8,630 bases of DNA from Denitrificimonas halotolerans (GTDB lineage Bacteria > Pseudomonadota > Gammaproteobacteria > Pseudomonadales > Pseudomonadaceae): assembly GCF_034259425.1 (NCBI RefSeq), contig NZ_JAXIVU010000032.1, positions 1 to 8,630 on the forward strand, written 5' to 3'. The notes below the pieces were generated by a model, which made no database searches, was not told where the DNA came from, and saw nothing but the letters and a program-made list of their open reading frames with translations. Position 1 is the stretch's first letter. Each line of letters opens with the position of its first letter. Both the position numbers and the translations under genes were made by a program. Of the stretch, positions 6,339 to 8,630 are shown in pieces.

Positions 6339-6372
6339 TTTATATCAAGTTTAACTGTATGCTTGATATAAA
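6339..6372. promoter_or_regulatory. Operator-like 11-bp inverted repeat overlapping the -35 box
   Basis: TTTATATCAAG (6339-6349) and CTTGATATAAA (6362-6372) are perfect inverted copies separated by 12 bases. The right arm contains the TTGATA -35 box of the promoter for the outer-membrane gene, so a dimeric regulator bound here could block or position RNA polymerase. The spacing is about two helical turns centre to centre. No regulator gene is visible nearby. It could also be a simple transcript hairpin for upstream RNA. Confidence 0.45.
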
Positions 6373-6390
6373 ACTTACCATGAATATACT
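6363..6390 (+). promoter_or_regulatory. Sigma70-type promoter of the outer-membrane beta-barrel gene
   Basis: TTGATA (6363-6368) and TATACT (6385-6390) each match five of six consensus bases and are 16 bases apart. Transcription would begin near 6397, giving a leader of about 39 bases before ATG 6436. The AT-rich upstream DNA could act as an UP element. Confidence 0.6.
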
Positions 6391-6435
6391 CATCCCCTCT
6401 TAATAGTGGCATTAAATTATTCATGGAGTTATAAG

Positions 6436-7131
6436 ATGCTGAAAAAAACATTATTGGCTGCAGTTATATTTGGGCTTTCCACAACCGCACTGCAGGCGTA
6501 TGAGCTTAAAAGTTATGTGACGGTCAGCGTTGGCCAAGCTAAAGCTGATAAATCAAAAGCAGCAAAAGTATTGCGTAGTGAGATTCATCAAGTTGGTAGT
6601 ATGCCCGGAGTGAGCAGTCGTACTTCAAGTGATCGCTCAGATACAGCCTATAAAATTGGTCTTGGTTTGCAAGCAAATGAGTATGTAGCTCTTGAGTTCC
6701 AATATCTAAATTTAGGTGAGGCTAGCTATAAAGGTGTAGCTTCGCACGTTATGGCACCCAGCGCAGTTGGGTCTGCTAAATTTAAATCAGAGACCAGTGG
6801 TGTAGGTGCCAATATTGTGGGCAGCTATCCCATTGAAGATTTCACAGTATTTGCTAAAGCAGGTTATCACTATCTGAAAACTAAGAATGCTTTGCGCGTT
6901 GGTGTTTCTGGAGTGGGTGTAGATTCTAGCTCGTTGAATAAGACGGTCAGAGAGTGGGTACCTTCTTTTGGTATCGGTGCGAGCTATAGCGTTACGCCAG
7001 AACTGGCTGTTATTGCAGAGTATGAGCGTTATCAAGGTGTGGCTAATAAAAAATTGCGTTACGATGATGAGCGGGTGAGCCTGAAACACAATGTTGACTT
7101 GGCTTCTGTTGGTGTACGTTACGAGTTTTAA
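6436..7131 (+). CDS. Outer-membrane beta-barrel protein (OmpA-like/porin-family barrel)
   Basis: The 231-residue product has a Sec signal peptide: MLKK, a hydrophobic core TLLAAVIFGLSTTAL and a likely cut after A21 (LQA/YEL). The mature part consists of alternating amphipathic strands with glycine and aromatic residues, such as AYKIGLGLQANEYVALEFQY, and ends VGVRYEF. The terminal Phe is the signal recognised by the BAM assembly machinery. Length and pattern suit a small eight-stranded barrel. The peptidoglycan-binding OmpA C-terminal domain is absent, so a structural, adhesion or permeability role cannot be chosen. I start at ATG 6436 because TGGAG (6424-6428) lies 7 bases upstream and the signal peptide begins there; an in-frame GTG at 6406 would add ten residues before it. 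It has its own promoter and terminator and appears monocistronic. Confidence 0.82.
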   Translation: MLKKTLLAAVIFGLSTTALQAYELKSYVTVSVGQAKADKSKAAKVLRSEIHQVGSMPGVSSRTSSDRSDTAYKIGLGLQANEYVALEFQYLNLGEASYKGVASHVMAPSAVGSAKFKSETSGVGANIVGSYPIEDFTVFAKAGYHYLKTKNALRVGVSGVGVDSSSLNKTVREWVPSFGIGASYSVTPELAVIAEYERYQGVANKKLRYDDERVSLKHNVDLASVGVRYEF

Positions 7132-7134
7132 TGT

Positions 7135-7169
7135 AAAAAGCCTACCACGGTTAGCGTGGTAGGCTTTTT
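7135..7169. terminator. Perfect bidirectional intrinsic terminator
   Basis: AAAAAGCCTACCACG (7135-7149) and CGTGGTAGGCTTTTT (7155-7169) are exact inverted copies around a GTTAG loop. The GC-rich 10-bp core with A-tract and T-tract on either side works in both directions. It lies between the convergent beta-barrel gene, which stops 3 bases earlier, and the Kef-type gene, which stops at 7238. Confidence 0.93.
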
Positions 7170-7237
7170 AAGCATAGTCTTTGGGCTAGGCTTCTTTTAG
7201 CAAAATCACAAGAGTAGGGAAAACCTCGTATTGGAGT

Positions 7238-8503
7238 TTATTTTTTAAGGCGGGCTTGCTGGATTTGAGCGTCTTGCTCTAAAACGTGTTCAGCTAATTT
7301 TAAGCCTGTTTCTGAGAATGTTTTATGAATGAAATCAGCACCGGCTGCTCGAATCGTATCGGCATGCTCAGGGTATAAACAATGGCTGACAATAGTACCT
7401 TTAAAGCCACTTTCCCGCAGTTTCTGTGCCGCGAGCGTTTTAGCTTCTAAGTCATTTGCCGCCAAGATGACATACCTGAGATGTGGCGCACGTAAGCGTT
7501 TCCAAAATACTGAATCTTCAGCATCGGCAAATAAGCTGTTAATGTTTTCCTCCGCTTGTTGTTCAATTTTAATAGGGTCGGAGTCAATCCCTATCACCGC
7601 ATGTCCGTTCTCACGGAGTAAATTATAAGATGCCATCCCTGTGCGTCCCATACCGACAATGATAATTTCATCATCAATATAGAGCGGTTGTTCGTCGGGG
7701 TGGAAGCCTTTACGTTCAAATGTGATGAGTTGTTTATTTAGCTTTTCGTATAAGGTGTGTGCAAAACGGTTGAGGGGAGCTGACACAACAAAAGAAAAAG
7801 CTACTGTTAGTGCGAGAGGAATAATCCATTCAGGAATGGCGATGCTAGCAACAATAAGGCCGAACTCACTGTAGTTAGTCAGGCTTAAACTGGTTAAAAA
7901 CGCACTGCGGGCACGTAGTTTAAACATGACCATTAAACCGAAAAATAATGCACCTTTAATGGGTAATGCAATGGCTAAAACTAAGGCGAAGATGACAGCG
8001 TTTTGATCAGGTAGACCGCCGATACCTATCTGTAAGAAAAAGCCTACCAAGAAAATTTCTTTGATACTCCACAGGGCTTTAGATAACTCGCTAGAGCGGG
8101 GGTGATTGGCTAATAAAGCACCAAATGCTAAAGCGCCCAATTCAGAACTTAGTCCGACTTGTTCAAAACCATAGCCGCCAATGACCAGGGCAAGTAAGAG
8201 TCCGAGCAATACCAATAACTCTTCATGACCACTGTAATCGACTAAACGGTAAATCACTGGGCGTAATAACGGCATACCAAAAACAATCAACGCCCACATT
8301 GAAGGAGTTTGCCCACTTGCAACACTCATCACGCAGAGTGCGATCAAGTCTTGCACGACCAAAATACCGATGGCCACGCGGCCGTGGAAAGCACGCAGTT
8401 CACGCTTGCCCTCAAGGACTTTGGCTGCCAGTACTGTGCTGGAAAACGAGAGAGCAATCGCCAGCATAGTAGCGGTGTACCAGCTAATATCTAAGAAAAA
8501 AAC
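7238..8503 (-). pseudogene. KefB/KefC-type cation:proton antiporter with TrkA-N domain, N-terminus removed by IS3 insertion
   Basis: The visible 421 residues are most of a CPA2-family monovalent cation:proton antiporter, an inner-membrane protein exchanging K+ or Na+ for H+. The first two-thirds are transmembrane helices, with the family's LSFSSTV helix, a VVQD motif and an ELGALAFGALLANHP segment. A cytosolic Rossmann domain follows (IIIVGMGRTG, IGIDSDP), a TrkA-N/RCK nucleotide-binding regulatory domain. Relatives are 550-620 residues, so about the first 100 residues are missing. Homology continues up to about 8505; there the IS3-type end begins, and the frame meets a TAG at 8516-8518. A short ATG at 8467 cannot restore the missing helices. 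The other half of the gene may lie beyond the IS. Specificity is unknown; it resembles YbaL/KefB-like proteins. Confidence 0.85.
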
Positions 8504-8530
8504 AATGGACTTCCCCTAAAACACTAGACA

Positions 8531-8559
8531 CTCCTTAAGTTAGAATAAACCTTTAGGAG
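8531..8559 (+). promoter_or_regulatory. Hairpin that masks the IS3 orfA ribosome-binding site
   Basis: CTCCTTAAG (8531-8539) can pair with CTTTAGGAG (8551-8559) in eight of nine positions with an 11-base loop. The right arm contains AGGAG, the core of the orfA Shine-Dalgarno sequence. Other ISs (IS10, IS50, IS200) use leader structures to stop translation from read-through transcripts; the same function is inferred here. Confidence 0.45.
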
Positions 8560-8565
8560 AGCATC

Positions 8566-8630
8566 ATGGCAAAACCACGTTTTACACCTGAATTCAAAGC
8601 TGAGGCCATCAAACAAATAACCGAACGCGG
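8566..8630 (+). CDS. IS3-family transposase OrfA, N-terminal part
   Basis: The reading frame starts ATG at 8566 and is cut by the window end after 21 codons: MAKPRFTPEFKAEAIKQITER. The PRFTPEFKAEA start is typical of the helix-turn-helix OrfA (HTH_Tnp_1) of IS3-family elements, which binds the IS ends and is fused to OrfB by programmed -1 frameshifting. AGGAGA (8555-8560) lies 5 bases upstream. The subgroup cannot be assigned from this much sequence. Confidence 0.85.
   Translation, partial: MAKPRFTPEFKAEAIKQITER

Larger units (their letters stand above)
6161..6435. other. AT-rich intergenic region between the IS remnant and the beta-barrel gene
   Basis: This stretch is far richer in A+T than the flanking genes. 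It holds a 19-base palindrome (6225-6243), a mini-ORF start with AAGGA (6216-6220) before ATG 6231 that meets a TAG after six codons, an 11-bp inverted repeat (6339-6372), and the promoter and leader of the downstream gene (6363-6435). I see no RNA gene and no intact protein gene here. Confidence 0.6.
8506..8630 (+). mobile_element. IS3-family insertion sequence, left end (partial)
   Basis: The element begins at TGGACTTCCCC (8506 onward), a 5'-TG terminus as usual for IS3-family inverted repeats, exactly where the antiporter homology stops. A 60-base leader follows, then orfA at 8566. The remainder, including orfB and the right end, is outside the window, so the exact boundary and target duplication cannot be confirmed. 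Confidence 0.75.

Noticed and set aside
6406..6435. GTG start adding ten residues to the beta-barrel protein
   Set aside because: It would put MALNYSWSYK before a textbook signal peptide that has its own ATG and ribosome site.
1..8630. CRISPR arrays, tRNA or rRNA genes, toxin-antitoxin or phage-defence operons
   Set aside because: No regularly spaced repeats, no tRNA-like cloverleaf and no relevant protein motifs were seen on either strand.

Overview
The window looks like chromosomal DNA of a gammaproteobacterium in or near the Pseudomonadaceae. The gene order comF / bioB-bioF-bioH-bioC-bioD without bioA is the pseudomonad arrangement, and the protein motifs fit it. The base composition is visibly lower in G+C than in classical Pseudomonas, so a low-GC relative (Thiopseudomonas/Oblitimonas-like) is possible; that placement is inference only.

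Layout. (1) Positions 1-127 are the 3' end of an IS200/IS605-type element: the last codons of a TnpB nuclease, the right-end hairpin and a terminal TCAA. (2) comF (124-873, minus) follows directly and takes its stop codon from the IS end. (3) bioB, bioF, bioH, bioC and bioD (963-5489, plus) form a compact biotin operon with overlapping or nearly abutting genes from bioF to bioD and a weak terminator-like hairpin after bioD. (4) Positions about 5539-6160 hold a second, decayed copy of the IS200/IS605 element: a 5'-truncated tnpB whose RuvC-I aspartate is lost, with an intact-looking right end. (5) A very AT-rich gap of about 275 bases contains palindromes and a good sigma70-type promoter for a small outer-membrane beta-barrel gene (6436-7131), which ends at a perfect bidirectional terminator (7135-7169). 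(6) A convergent KefB/KefC-type cation:proton antiporter with a TrkA-N domain (7238-8503, minus) is cut off at its N-terminal side by an IS3-family element (8506 to the window end) whose orfA begins at 8566.

How the genes work together. BioC methylates malonyl-ACP to disguise it for fatty-acid elongation. BioH removes the methyl ester at the pimeloyl-ACP stage, BioF condenses pimeloyl-ACP with alanine, BioD closes the ureido ring and BioB inserts sulfur. The DAPA aminotransferase step (BioA) is not encoded here and must come from elsewhere if the pathway is complete. ComF is an unrelated divergent gene.

I found no clear undescribed multi-gene system. The most interesting signals are at the edges of known things: the IS end that ends comF, a catalytically altered TnpB remnant, two direct IS copies bracketing the biotin locus, a palindrome covering the -35 box of the porin-like gene, an SD-masking hairpin in the IS3 leader, and a possible decayed small membrane ORF.
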